A stretch of DNA of 64,000 nt from JAYFRL01 sp034925905 (GTDB lineage: Bacteria; Bacillota; Clostridia; Lachnospirales; Anaerotignaceae). Location: positions 1-64,000 of the forward strand of contig JAYFRL010000014.1 of the NCBI GenBank assembly GCA_034925905.1, in the 5' to 3' direction. Made by a program: the position numbers and the translations under genes. This document shows, in pieces, positions 55,775 through 63,064 of this stretch (positions are counted from its first letter, which is position 1; the number at the start of each line of letters is the position of its first letter). Under the pieces are notes generated by a model that saw only the letters and a list, made by a program, of their open reading frames with translations, did not search any database and was not told where the DNA came from.

Positions 55775-56455
55775 AGGTACAAGAAAACCACCTTTTGCTG
55801 GAATAAGTGCAGGGTTGCCAACCGCATTACGTAGCAAAAGGAGGTTTTATCGTGGACGACATACAGAATTTATCACATTCAAAGTGGAGATGCCAGTATC
55901 ACGTAGTGTTCGCTCCAAAATATCGACATAAGGAGATATATGGAAAATTAAAAGCGGATATCGGGTAAATACTGAGGAAGTTGTGTGAGCAAAAAAAGGT
56001 AGAGATCATAGAAGCGGAAGCGTGCCCAGACCATATCCATATGCCGGTGAGTATACTACCGAGCTTAAGCGGGGCACAGTTTATGGGATATCTTAAGGGA
56101 AAGAGCAGCTTGATGATATTCGATAGACATGCGAATTTGAAGTACAAGTATGGTAGTAGATACTTCTGGTGTCGAGGATATTACGTCGACACAGTAGGTC
56201 GCAATAAAAAAATAATTGCAGAGTACATAAAAAACCAACTGGAGGAAGACGTCGCATCAGATCAAATATCGCTCAAAGAATATATGAACTGGTTTACGGG
56301 TAGCAAGAATACAAAGGCGTAAGAAAAGACCGCTTTAGCTACGGTCTGTAGAAGTAATGCGGTTGGCGGACCTTCGATGCGTCTTGAGGCGCTGCGCCTG
56401 TAACATGCCCTTATAGGTCTGTGCATACCACGCGTTTTACGCGTGGTCATGATTT
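55775..56455 (+). mobile_element. IS200/IS605-family insertion sequence (inactive)
   Basis: The element carries one tnpA gene of the single-strand transposase type and has subterminal palindromes rather than terminal inverted repeats. The left hairpin pairs AAAACCACCTTTTGCT (about 55785-55800) with AGCAAAAGGAGGTTTT (about 55833-55848); the right hairpin is ACCACGCG / CGCGTGGT (56427-56447). No tnpB is present. Exact ends cannot be set without a target-site comparison. Confidence 0.8.
55852..56322 (+). pseudogene. tnpA: IS200-type transposase tnpA with an in-frame stop
   Basis: GTG 55852 after GGAGG encodes VDDIQNLSHSKWRCQYHVVF ... KADIG, then TAA at 55966-55968, then the same frame continues ILRKLCEQKKVEIIEAEACP to 56322. 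The family usually has Glu here (GAA to TAA, one change). The remainder keeps the HUH motif in PDHIHM and the catalytic-Tyr region AEYIKNQ. Pro replaces the usual Leu after HIHM. About 156 codons in all, the normal length, so the gene is full-length but interrupted. Confidence 0.88.
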
Positions 56456-56482
56456 GTTGTTTAAGGTATTCAGCCGGGCTTT

Positions 56483-57781
56483 TTATGAAAAACCCATCAA
56501 AGCAAGAGGCAGCGCAATTGCAAAAAGGCATATTGTCGGGATAAGTGCGCCTGCTATATATGTTGTCCAAAAGGTGTTTTTATAGCTTGTTTTGCATATC
56601 ATGTTTATTGAAACCAGGGATCCGTTGTGCGGAACTATATGCATTGATGCAGTAGACAGGGATATAAGCCGGTGGATAACCCCAAGATTATATCCTGCGG
56701 CGGAAAAACCCTTAAACATGTCGTAAAAAGTGCCTGAGACCATAAGCGCCGAATTTGAGGTTGAGCCTAGACAAAAGCTCATTGCCTGGCTTATAAATAT
56801 TGTTATTAAATAAGGGTGCATGTGTGAATTTTGGGCATATGCCGACAGCACCGAAAAAATCTCGGTTTTTGCAAGCACAGCACCAAATCCGCCCATCATG
56901 GAATAGCAAAAAAGCGGTTCCACGCAAAGCTTTGCCCCGGAATTTATGGTTTTAAGCCATTCTTTAAACGGAAAGCTTTTATGCATGAGGATAAGCGCGG
57001 TTGCCGAACCTGCAAAAAGAGCCGTGCCTATTTCCGCTTTGATAACATTAAAAATAACTATCGTAACTATTATAGGCGTTATTGATATTAAAATCCCGGG
57101 GAATTTTCCCGAAGGGACATTTTTGCTGCCAAGCTCGTCAAAGGCTTCAAAAACCTTGCCTTTTCTCTGCCATGCCTTTGCCTGGTAATCGCAGTATGAC
57201 GAGCATAAAACAAACATAAAAATACCCGCGGCAAGGCCGGGAATAAGGCCTGCCCCGGAGCTTGTGCCGAGGTTTTTCATAACCGATATATTTGTTAAGG
57301 TAGGCGCAAAAGGCGTGGACATCGAAAAAGTCCATGCTCCGGAAACTATTGCCGCAACTATTATATGCTTGCTGAAGTTTGCTTTTTTACAAAGTAAAAG
57401 GCATATGGGATACATGGTTATATATGCGCCAAAGCCAAGCCCGCCGTAGGTTAAAACGCCGGTGGCCGTTATCATTGCCCATACGCAGTGTTTAATTCCG
57501 AAGAAGCGGGATATCCATTCGGCTATACTGTGGCTTGCTCCCGTTTTAATCATTATTTCGCCGAATATATAGCTTAAAAGGAACATAAAAAGAGCCTTTT
57601 GCATGACGTTTGAGGTGCCCAGAGCATATGTTACAAAAACCGTTTCTGTAGGATTAAGGTTTTCAAAGAAACAAAGAGCCAAAACGCAGGCAGGAGTTAC
57701 AAATATCGGGCTAAAACCCTTATACATCGCCATTATTAAAATGGCGAAAACAATTATCAGCCCCAATACCGCCTTAAACAT
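56483..57781 (-). CDS. GntP-family permease
   Basis: A 432-residue integral membrane protein with about 12-14 helices. The C-terminal block ASMHIVPHNGSLVSINMIC matches the PHNG signature of GntP-type (gluconate:H+ symporter) permeases; GGLGFGAYITMYPICLLL and STPFAPTLTNISVMKNLG are other conserved segments. Substrate is probably an organic or sugar acid but unassigned. The IS200 remnant ends about 30 bp past its stop. It lies 20 bp after glmM and may be co-transcribed with it. Start ATG 57781 after AAGGAGAATTTGT. Confidence 0.78.
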   Translation of the reverse strand: MFKAVLGLIIVFAILIMAMYKGFSPIFVTPACVLALCFFENLNPTETVFVTYALGTSNVMQKALFMFLLSYIFGEIMIKTGASHSIAEWISRFFGIKHCVWAMITATGVLTYGGLGFGAYITMYPICLLLCKKANFSKHIIVAAIVSGAWTFSMSTPFAPTLTNISVMKNLGTSSGAGLIPGLAAGIFMFVLCSSYCDYQAKAWQRKGKVFEAFDELGSKNVPSGKFPGILISITPIIVTIVIFNVIKAEIGTALFAGSATALILMHKSFPFKEWLKTINSGAKLCVEPLFCYSMMGGFGAVLAKTEIFSVLSAYAQNSHMHPYLITIFISQAMSFCLGSTSNSALMVSGTFYDMFKGFSAAGYNLGVIHRLISLSTASMHIVPHNGSLVSINMICKTSYKNTFWTTYIAGALIPTICLFAIALPLALMGFS

Positions 57782-57800
57782 ACAAATTCTCCTTAAATGT

Positions 57801-59156
57801 CTATTTATTCAGCTCCTTTTCTATTAGAAGCGCCAAAGCCTTGGCGTCTTTTTCTATTTCGCACGGGTCTGAACCTTCAAGCATAACTCGAACAAGCGGT
57901 TCTGTTCCCGAAGTTCTTATAAGCACTCGGCCTCTGCCTTCGTATTTTTTTGAAAGCAAAGAAATGGCTGAATTAACGGCTTCAAATTCAGCGTATTTGT
58001 TTTTGGTTTCATTTGTAACCTTTGCATTTATCAAAACCTGTGGTAAAACATGCATGCACTCTGCAAGCGAGGAGGCCTTTTTGCCGCTTTCTTTAAGCAC
58101 GCTTAAAAGCTTTATGCCGGTTAAAATACCGTCTCCTGTTGTGTTATGGTCTAAGAAAATGATATGTCCGGATTGTTCGCCGCCTAAGTTATAGCCGTTT
58201 TTAACCATATGCTCCAAAACATACCTGTCTCCCACGTTTGTGGCTTCAATGTTTATACCGTTTTCTCTGCCCATTATGGAAAAGCCCATGTTGCTCATAA
58301 CAGTACCAACTATAGTGTCTTTTTTTAAAGTACCCTTTTTTTTCATATGTATTCCGCATATGGAAAGAATTTTATCGCCATCTATTTCATTTCCGTTTTC
58401 GTCTATGGCAAGGCATCTGTCTGCATCGCCATCGAAGGCCAGGCCAATGTCTGCGCCAACCTCTTTAACATATTCCTTAAGACCTTCTATATGCGTTGAA
58501 CCGCAGTTATAATTTATATTTATTCCGTTTGGCTCGTTATTTATTATATAAAGTTTTGCACCCAAGTTTAAAAAAGCAATGGGCGCAGCTTTATATGAAG
58601 CGCCGTTTGCGCAATCCAAGGCAACCTTAATACCATCTAAGCGGGAAAGGGCTGATTTTGTTAAAAAATTTATATAATCCTCAAGTGCATCCTCGCAAAC
58701 AATTTTTGTGCCTATGCCTCCCCCGGTGGGGAAAGGCAGGGAAGAAAGCCCGCCGTTTAAAATCAAGGCTTCTATTTCGTTTTCGAGCTCATCGGGTAGC
58801 TTAAAGCCTTCCGAGTCGAAAAATTTTATGCCGTTATACTGGGCAGGATTATGTGAAGCTGAAATCATAATCCCTGCGTTTAATTTATATTCTCTTACGG
58901 AATATGCAACGGCAGGAGTGGGAATAACGCCTGCCAAAACAGCGTGCGCGCCAACCGAACAAATACCGGCGCAAAGTGCGGATTCAAGCATATCCCCTGA
59001 TATACGCGTATCCATGGCCACAAGAATATTTGGGGAGAGGCTCATTTTTTTTGTTAAAACATAGGCGCCTGCCCTTCCCAGGGAATAAGCAAGTTCACAG
59101 GTAAGCTCAGTGTTTGCAATACCTCTGACTCCGTCTGTGCCGAAAAGTTTGCCCAT
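57801..59156 (-). CDS. glmM: Phosphoglucosamine mutase
   Basis: GlmM converts glucosamine-6-P to glucosamine-1-P for peptidoglycan. The 451-residue protein has MGKLFGTDGVRGIANTELT, the phosphoserine loop MISASHNPAQYNGIK (Ser about residue 100), the metal loop FDGDADRCL, the sugar loop GEQSGHII and the phosphate-binding RTSGTEPLVRVM. The frame extends to 59174, but ATG 59156 after AGGAGGATAATT is the conserved start. Confidence 0.96.
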   Translation of the reverse strand: MGKLFGTDGVRGIANTELTCELAYSLGRAGAYVLTKKMSLSPNILVAMDTRISGDMLESALCAGICSVGAHAVLAGVIPTPAVAYSVREYKLNAGIMISASHNPAQYNGIKFFDSEGFKLPDELENEIEALILNGGLSSLPFPTGGGIGTKIVCEDALEDYINFLTKSALSRLDGIKVALDCANGASYKAAPIAFLNLGAKLYIINNEPNGININYNCGSTHIEGLKEYVKEVGADIGLAFDGDADRCLAIDENGNEIDGDKILSICGIHMKKKGTLKKDTIVGTVMSNMGFSIMGRENGINIEATNVGDRYVLEHMVKNGYNLGGEQSGHIIFLDHNTTGDGILTGIKLLSVLKESGKKASSLAECMHVLPQVLINAKVTNETKNKYAEFEAVNSAISLLSKKYEGRGRVLIRTSGTEPLVRVMLEGSDPCEIEKDAKALALLIEKELNK

Positions 59157-59537
59157 AATTATCCTCCTAAACAAAAAGTCTTCTTAATTATAACATTTTA
59201 TATATGCCATACACAATAATATTAGAGTTTTTTAAGAGTTTATTTAACTATAAATCAGATATTCTTTAAGTCGAAATGTATTGCCAAAATGCGAAATGTG
59301 TTATATAATATTATAAAACGGTAAAAAATACCATTTTTATGTAACCGTTAATGATTCTAAGCCGACTTTTTTTTGTATTAAAGCCGGCTTAAAATAAGCA
59401 AAAAAATTAAAATATATTAGAGCACATACGGTTGATAAAATAAAACTGCAATGAAGTTTTTTTATTATTACGGTATTTATTGTTATTTAGGATAAAATAG
59501 TTTTGTAGCCTGAATTTTTGAAAAGGAAGTTTTTTTT
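59157..59537. promoter_or_regulatory. Long leader of the HPt gene with a promoter and hairpins
   Basis: About 380 bp without a gene. On the plus strand TTGCCA (59281-59286), 17-bp spacer and TATAAT (59304-59309) make a good promoter about 230 bp before the HPt gene. The transcript would start with the hairpin AACGGT...ACCGTT (59317-59349) and then AAGCCG...CGGCTT (about 59360-59390). I could not match this to a known riboswitch. Confidence 0.45.
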
Positions 59538-59900
59538 GTGGATATTTTAAAGCTTATTGATTCCGGTATAAATTATGAAGAAGGACTAAAAAGGTTTTTA
59601 GGCAACCATGAAATGTATGAGCGTATGCTTGTTGTTTTTATAAACGATGAAAATTTTAAAAACGCTAAAAAAAACATTAAAGATAAAAATTATGAAGCCT
59701 TGTTTAGCTGTGTGCATGAGATAAAAGGTATGAGCGGGAACTTAAGCCTTACATCTCTTTACAACGAAGCTTCTGAATTTGTCTGCTTTTTAAAAAACAA
59801 AAATTTCAAGGATTTTAACGAGGCTTTTTCAAGATTTGAAAATGAATATTTAAAGATCGTATCTGCTATAGAAGCAGCTGTTGAATTAAAAATGGAATGA
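59538..59900 (+). CDS. Orphan HPt-domain phosphotransfer protein
   Basis: A 120-residue helical protein with the histidine-phosphotransfer signature HEIKGMSGNLSLTSLY (His about residue 55). HPt proteins relay phosphate between receiver domains in multistep signalling. No histidine kinase or receiver gene is nearby, so partners are encoded elsewhere. Start GTG 59538 follows AAGGAAG. It is closed by a strong terminator at 59941-59977. Confidence 0.85.
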   Translation: MDILKLIDSGINYEEGLKRFLGNHEMYERMLVVFINDENFKNAKKNIKDKNYEALFSCVHEIKGMSGNLSLTSLYNEASEFVCFLKNKNFKDFNEAFSRFENEYLKIVSAIEAAVELKME

Positions 59901-59940
59901 AGCTATTTTAAAAAGCTTCTTAAAAACAATTGTTCTTTAC

Positions 59941-59977
59941 AAAAAAAAGCGGAAGCCTATGGCTTCCGCTTTTTTTG
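59941..59977. terminator. Bidirectional terminator after the HPt gene
   Basis: Perfect stem AAAAGCGGAAGCC / GGCTTCCGCTTTT with TAT loop and A/T flanks. Confidence 0.92.
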
Positions 59978-59988
59978 GCATATATTTA

Positions 59989-60272
59989 TTAATGATTTTC
60001 TTTTCTTACTTCAAAAAAGCTTTGGCTATAGCTGAAAACAGGATATACTTCAGGAGCTTTTTTGCCTATAACGAGATGACCGCAAACACGGCATTCCCAT
60101 ATTGCATCCTCTTTTTTTTCAAACACTTTTTTCATTTTAACATTGTTAAGCAGTTTGCGATAGCGTTCTCATGCGATTTTTCAATTGCGGCAACGCGGCG
60201 AAAACGTGCGGCAAGCTCGGAGAAACCTTCAGCTTCGGCGTCTTTGGCGAAGCGGGAACACATATCCACCCA
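59989..60272 (-). pseudogene. Rubrerythrin remnant, truncated and frameshifted
   Basis: Minus-strand translation gives WVDMCSRFAKDAEAEGFSEL, then AIEKSHE, then after a one-base loss near 60168 the frame changes to ERYRKLLNNVK, ending IWECRVCGHLVIGKKAPEVY and FFEVRKENH before TAA at 59989. This is the C-terminal half of rubrerythrin: part of the di-iron helices (ExxH) and the rubredoxin domain. The first ~85 residues are absent. The second CxxC of the rubredoxin centre is YPVF, so both cysteines are lost. Three independent lesions make it non-functional. Confidence 0.88.
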
Positions 60273-60679
60273 TAGCCTTAATCCCTTATTTTTAAAATTT
60301 TTTTGTTGTGATTAAAAGTATAAAGCTTTTGATGTGTGGGTTCGGTGATAAGAGTTATCCTTTTGCTTTAAAAAGTGCAAATATATAGTTTGAAATTTAA
60401 ACCCGAGATTTTTATATACTGTATATTTTTATAATTTGGGAAAAAAAGTGTCTGATGGTTTAAGGGAGTTGATGTTTTTGTTTTACCCGCAAGTAGTAAA
60501 ATAAATGTATACATGCTTAGGGTATCCTTATATAAAAACATTTTTATGTTCTCTAGAAACAAAGCATTAATTTGCAGGGCAGCAATTTTTATGGCGTAAG
60601 GCATAAAATGAGCAAAAAACAAAGAATTTCCTAAGCAGTCTAAAAAACAGAAGCGCTTTGCTTTTTTAAAGCTGTTTAA
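60273..60679. other. Gene-free AT-rich stretch
   Basis: About 400 bp of very AT-rich sequence between the rubrerythrin remnant and the Crp/Fnr promoter. An 84-codon frame at 60368-60622 (minus) lacks a ribosome site and homology. A 13-bp palindrome GATAA-GAG-TTATC sits at 60347-60359. No RNA gene recognised. Confidence 0.5.
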
Positions 60680-60707
60680 TTGACATGTGTTTCAAATATA
60701 GTATAAT
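60680..60707 (+). promoter_or_regulatory. Promoter of the Crp/Fnr regulator
   Basis: TTGACA (60680-60685), 16-bp spacer and TATAAT (60702-60707), 29 bp before the start codon. Confidence 0.75.
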
Positions 60708-60735
60708 TATATTTAGCCTCAAAGGAGGGAACCAA

Positions 60736-61392
60736 ATGAATATTTCCGATTATTTTCCGATTTGGGATAAGCTCTCCGAAGCGGAGCGCAAAGAGATTGA
60801 AAACGCAGCGCAAAAACGCATTGCGCCAAAGGGTACTCTTTTACATAACGGTTCTGCCGATTGCGTAGGTCTTTTTATAATAAGCTCAGGTCAACTGCGG
60901 GCGTTTATACTCTCAGAAGAAGGGCGCGAGATAACGATATACCGTTTATTTGAAAGGGATATCTGTCTTTTTTCAGCATCCTGCATGATGTCCAGCATAC
61001 AGTTTGAGATTATCATAGAAGCGGAAAAGGACTCCGAGCTTTGGATAATACCTACAGATGTTTATAAAAAGATTATGGAAGCCTCCGCTACGATAGCAAA
61101 CTATACAAACCAGATAATGGCCTCGCGTTTTTCCGAGGTTATGTGGCTTGTAGAGCAGGTTATGTGGAAAAGCTTTGATAAACGCCTCGCCGCTTTCCTG
61201 CTTGAAGAAAGCGCCATTGAAGAGGCAGACTCTTTAAAAATAACGCACGAGAAAATCGCAAACCATATGGGAACCGCCCGTGAGGTTGTAACCCGGATGC
61301 TAAGGTATTTCCAGTCTGAGGATATGGTTTTCCTTTCCCGCGGCACAATAGAAATTACCGATCGTGAAGGCTTAGAGGCTCTTGCGGAATAA
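60736..61392 (+). CDS. Crp/Fnr-family transcriptional regulator
   Basis: A 218-residue regulator with an N-terminal cyclic-nucleotide-binding-like beta barrel (LHNGSADCVGLFIISSGQLR) and a C-terminal winged helix with ITHEKIANHMGTAREVVTRM. It lacks the N-terminal cysteine set of Fnr, but has DICLFSASCMMSS in the sensor domain, common in clostridial Crp/Fnr proteins of redox or nitrosative-stress type. It converges on the ferredoxin-thioredoxin operon, which has a matching palindrome in its promoter. ATG 60736 follows AAAGGAGGG; the frame upstream overlaps the promoter. Confidence 0.92.
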   Translation: MNISDYFPIWDKLSEAERKEIENAAQKRIAPKGTLLHNGSADCVGLFIISSGQLRAFILSEEGREITIYRLFERDICLFSASCMMSSIQFEIIIEAEKDSELWIIPTDVYKKIMEASATIANYTNQIMASRFSEVMWLVEQVMWKSFDKRLAAFLLEESAIEEADSLKITHEKIANHMGTAREVVTRMLRYFQSEDMVFLSRGTIEITDREGLEALAE

Positions 61393-61398
61393 TAAAAA

Positions 61399-61440
61399 CA
61401 AAAAGACCGTTTGGAGAAAACTCCTCACGGTCTTTTTGTT
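61399..61440. terminator. Bidirectional terminator between crp/fnr gene and trxA
   Basis: ACAAAAAGACCGT / ACGGTCTTTTTGT stem with an inner GGAG/CTCC extension; convergent genes on both sides. Confidence 0.92.
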
Positions 61441-61747
61441 ATTTTAACATAGAAACAATCTGCTCTTTTGGTCTTGCACCCATTGATTGGTTTACTACTT
61501 TGCCGTCCTTCATAACCACAAGGGTAGGTATGCTCATAATATTAAAGGCTGTGGCAAGCTCGCGTTGTTCGTCTACGTTTATTTTACCAACTTTTATGCC
61601 CGGAGTTTCCTTTGCAATTTCATCGATTATCGGAGACACCATCCAGCATGGGCCGCACCAGTTTGCCCAGAAATCAAGCAATACAGTTTTTTCGCTTTCA
61701 ACAACTTCTTTTTGAAAATTATCCTTTGTTATAGTTATGGTTGACAT
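61439..61747 (-). CDS. trxA: Thioredoxin
   Basis: A 102-residue classical thioredoxin: DFWANWCGPCWMVSPIIDEI with redox Cys31/Cys34, followed by VGKINVDEQRELATAFNIMS and cis-Pro in SIPTLVVMKDG. It reduces protein disulfides. It is the last gene of the minus-strand operon with two ferredoxin-like genes and a NapH-like protein; no thioredoxin reductase gene is in the window, so electrons may come from ferredoxin. ATG 61747 after GGAGGAATGAAAT. Confidence 0.95.
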   Translation of the reverse strand: MSTITITKDNFQKEVVESEKTVLLDFWANWCGPCWMVSPIIDEIAKETPGIKVGKINVDEQRELATAFNIMSIPTLVVMKDGKVVNQSMGARPKEQIVSMLK

Positions 61748-61794
61748 ATTTCATTCCTCCTTAGTATCATTTGTCGTTTAAAATTATTTATAGT

Positions 61795-62037
61795 TTATTT
61801 AGGCTCTAGGATGAGAGCTTTTTTTGGGCAAAATTTAACACATTTGCCGCAAAGCAGGCATTTTGAATGGTCAACTACCGGCAAAGAAAAGCCCTTCTGC
61901 GAAAGAGCGCCTACCGGACAGACCCTCATGGCGGGACAAACATGATCCTGCGGGCAACGGTTTTTATCTACTTTAAGAATCAAATCTTTTTTAGATGTAT
62001 CGTTTGGTTTATTCTTATGCTCAAATTTAAAAAACAT
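61795..62037 (-). CDS. 4Fe-4S ferredoxin-like protein with one variant cluster motif
   Basis: An 80-residue protein. The second cluster motif is regular, CLLCGKCVKFCPKKA. The first has wide spacing, CPQDHVCPAMRVCPVGAL, which does not follow CxxCxxC and may hold a different or labile cluster. It lies between the NapH-like gene and trxA. ATG 62037 follows AAGAAGTGG; the frame is open to 62046. Confidence 0.85.
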   Translation of the reverse strand: MFFKFEHKNKPNDTSKKDLILKVDKNRCPQDHVCPAMRVCPVGALSQKGFSLPVVDHSKCLLCGKCVKFCPKKALILEPK

Positions 62038-62080
62038 ATTTACCACTTCTTTCTTTTTATTCTGGCTTTATAATACATCG

Positions 62081-62689
62081 TTACGCTTTTTCGTTCTGTG
62101 ATAAACTCACACAAGATGGGCAAGGCGTTTTTGCTTTGCATATAAGCTGGGTCATCGTTCCCATAGGGCAATATACGCACCAGGATCTGGGCTTAAACAA
62201 AACCATTGTAATAAGACCTAAAACGGTTGACGTAAGCATTACGCTGTAAAACCCGAACGCAAACTGTGCCACCCAATGTGAAACCTCTGTGCCGTCATAT
62301 GCCCAATGCCAGGGGAGCTTAATCGACCAAAGAAGGGTTACAGCTTCCTTAAGGTGGGTTATTTCTGAAAAAACAAGCCATGTGGCAAAAAGCATTTGGG
62401 AAAACATAACTAAAAAGAATATCAAAAACCCATAGCGGAACCATTTGCTCCTAAGGAAGGGAGGGATATTCTTTTTTCTGGATAGTCCTAAGTGCCCGCC
62501 GAGTAGCGAAAAAAGCTGGCCTCTGCCGCAATAATGGCTACAATAGGCTTTATTTCCGTTTGCAAGAGCCATTATTAAAGGGATAAAAAAGCAAAGAAGC
62601 CCAAGCCATGCAAAGAGTATATTGAAAAAGCCCAAAACGAAGTATAAAGCTGAAAAAATCCAAAGATAATCGTACCAATGCTTATTCAC
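62081..62689 (-). CDS. NapH/NosR-like membrane Fe-S protein
   Basis: A 202-residue protein with about four or five membrane helices (ALYFVLGFFNILFAWLGLL, FLIFFLVMFSQMLFATWL) and two cysteine motifs of the NapH/NosR/RdxA type: KAYCSHYCGRGQLF and WCVYCPMGTMTQLIC, with a Cys pair near the end (TPCPSC). Such proteins pass electrons between membrane quinols and periplasmic or cytoplasmic redox partners. It overlaps the upstream ferredoxin gene by 4 nt. Confidence 0.85.
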   Translation of the reverse strand: MNKHWYDYLWIFSALYFVLGFFNILFAWLGLLCFFIPLIMALANGNKAYCSHYCGRGQLFSLLGGHLGLSRKKNIPPFLRSKWFRYGFLIFFLVMFSQMLFATWLVFSEITHLKEAVTLLWSIKLPWHWAYDGTEVSHWVAQFAFGFYSVMLTSTVLGLITMVLFKPRSWCVYCPMGTMTQLICKAKTPCPSCVSLSQNEKA

Positions 62690-62898
62690 GGCGTCACCTC
62701 CTCAATGTTTATAACCGAAGTGGGGCAAGCATTAACGCATTTTCCGCAGCCTACGCAGCGGGAGAGGTCTATTTCGGCGAAAATTCCGTTTATAACGGAA
62801 ATGGCTTTAAGGGGACATGCCTTAACGCAGCAGCCGCAGGCAACGCAATGTGATTTTAAGACCATTGCTTTCCTCTTTTTTTTATTGGGTTCCTGCAT
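62686..62898 (-). CDS. 2x[4Fe-4S] ferredoxin
   Basis: A 70-residue bacterial-type ferredoxin with two regular cluster motifs, CVACGCCVKACPLKAI and CVGCGKCVNACPTSVI. It is the first gene of the operon ferredoxin - NapH-like - ferredoxin - trxA. ATG 62898 is 9 nt after AAAGGA; the frame is open to 62916. The promoter region carries a Crp/Fnr-type palindrome. Confidence 0.93.
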   Translation of the reverse strand: MQEPNKKKRKAMVLKSHCVACGCCVKACPLKAISVINGIFAEIDLSRCVGCGKCVNACPTSVINIEEVTP

Positions 62899-62930
62899 TT
62901 GTATCAATCCTTTCAAAGCTGTTATGAAGC

Positions 62931-62971
62931 ATTATATGCATAAAAGCAAAAAACTACTGTGACAATATCAC
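62931..62971 (-). promoter_or_regulatory. Crp/Fnr-type activator site and -10 of the ferredoxin operon
   Basis: On the minus strand a good -10 TATAAT (62936-62931) lacks a -35 (CAGTAG at that place). A near-perfect palindrome GTGATATTGTCAC (62971-62959) is centred about 41 bp before the expected start, the class II activator position. Confidence 0.6.
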
Positions 62972-63013
62972 CTTTGTATACAGAGAGTAGTATTTTGTGG
63001 GGTATTAAAAAAA

Positions 63014-63054
63014 GCAAAAAAAAGCGGGGCTTTTGCCTCGCTTTTGATTTTTTA
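63014..63054. terminator. Terminator after secA
   Basis: AAAGCGGGGC / GCCTCGCTTT (one wobble) with A/T flanks gives a U-tract on both strands. Confidence 0.85.
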
Positions 63055-63064
63055 TGTTATTTAA

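Noticed and set aside
59959..60315. 118-codon plus-strand ORF opposite the rubrerythrin remnant
   Set aside because: It is the antisense of rubrerythrin sequence; the minus-strand translation has clear homology.
60368..60622. 84-codon minus-strand ORF in the gap before the Crp/Fnr gene
   Set aside because: No ribosome site, no recognisable family, very AT-rich random-looking composition.
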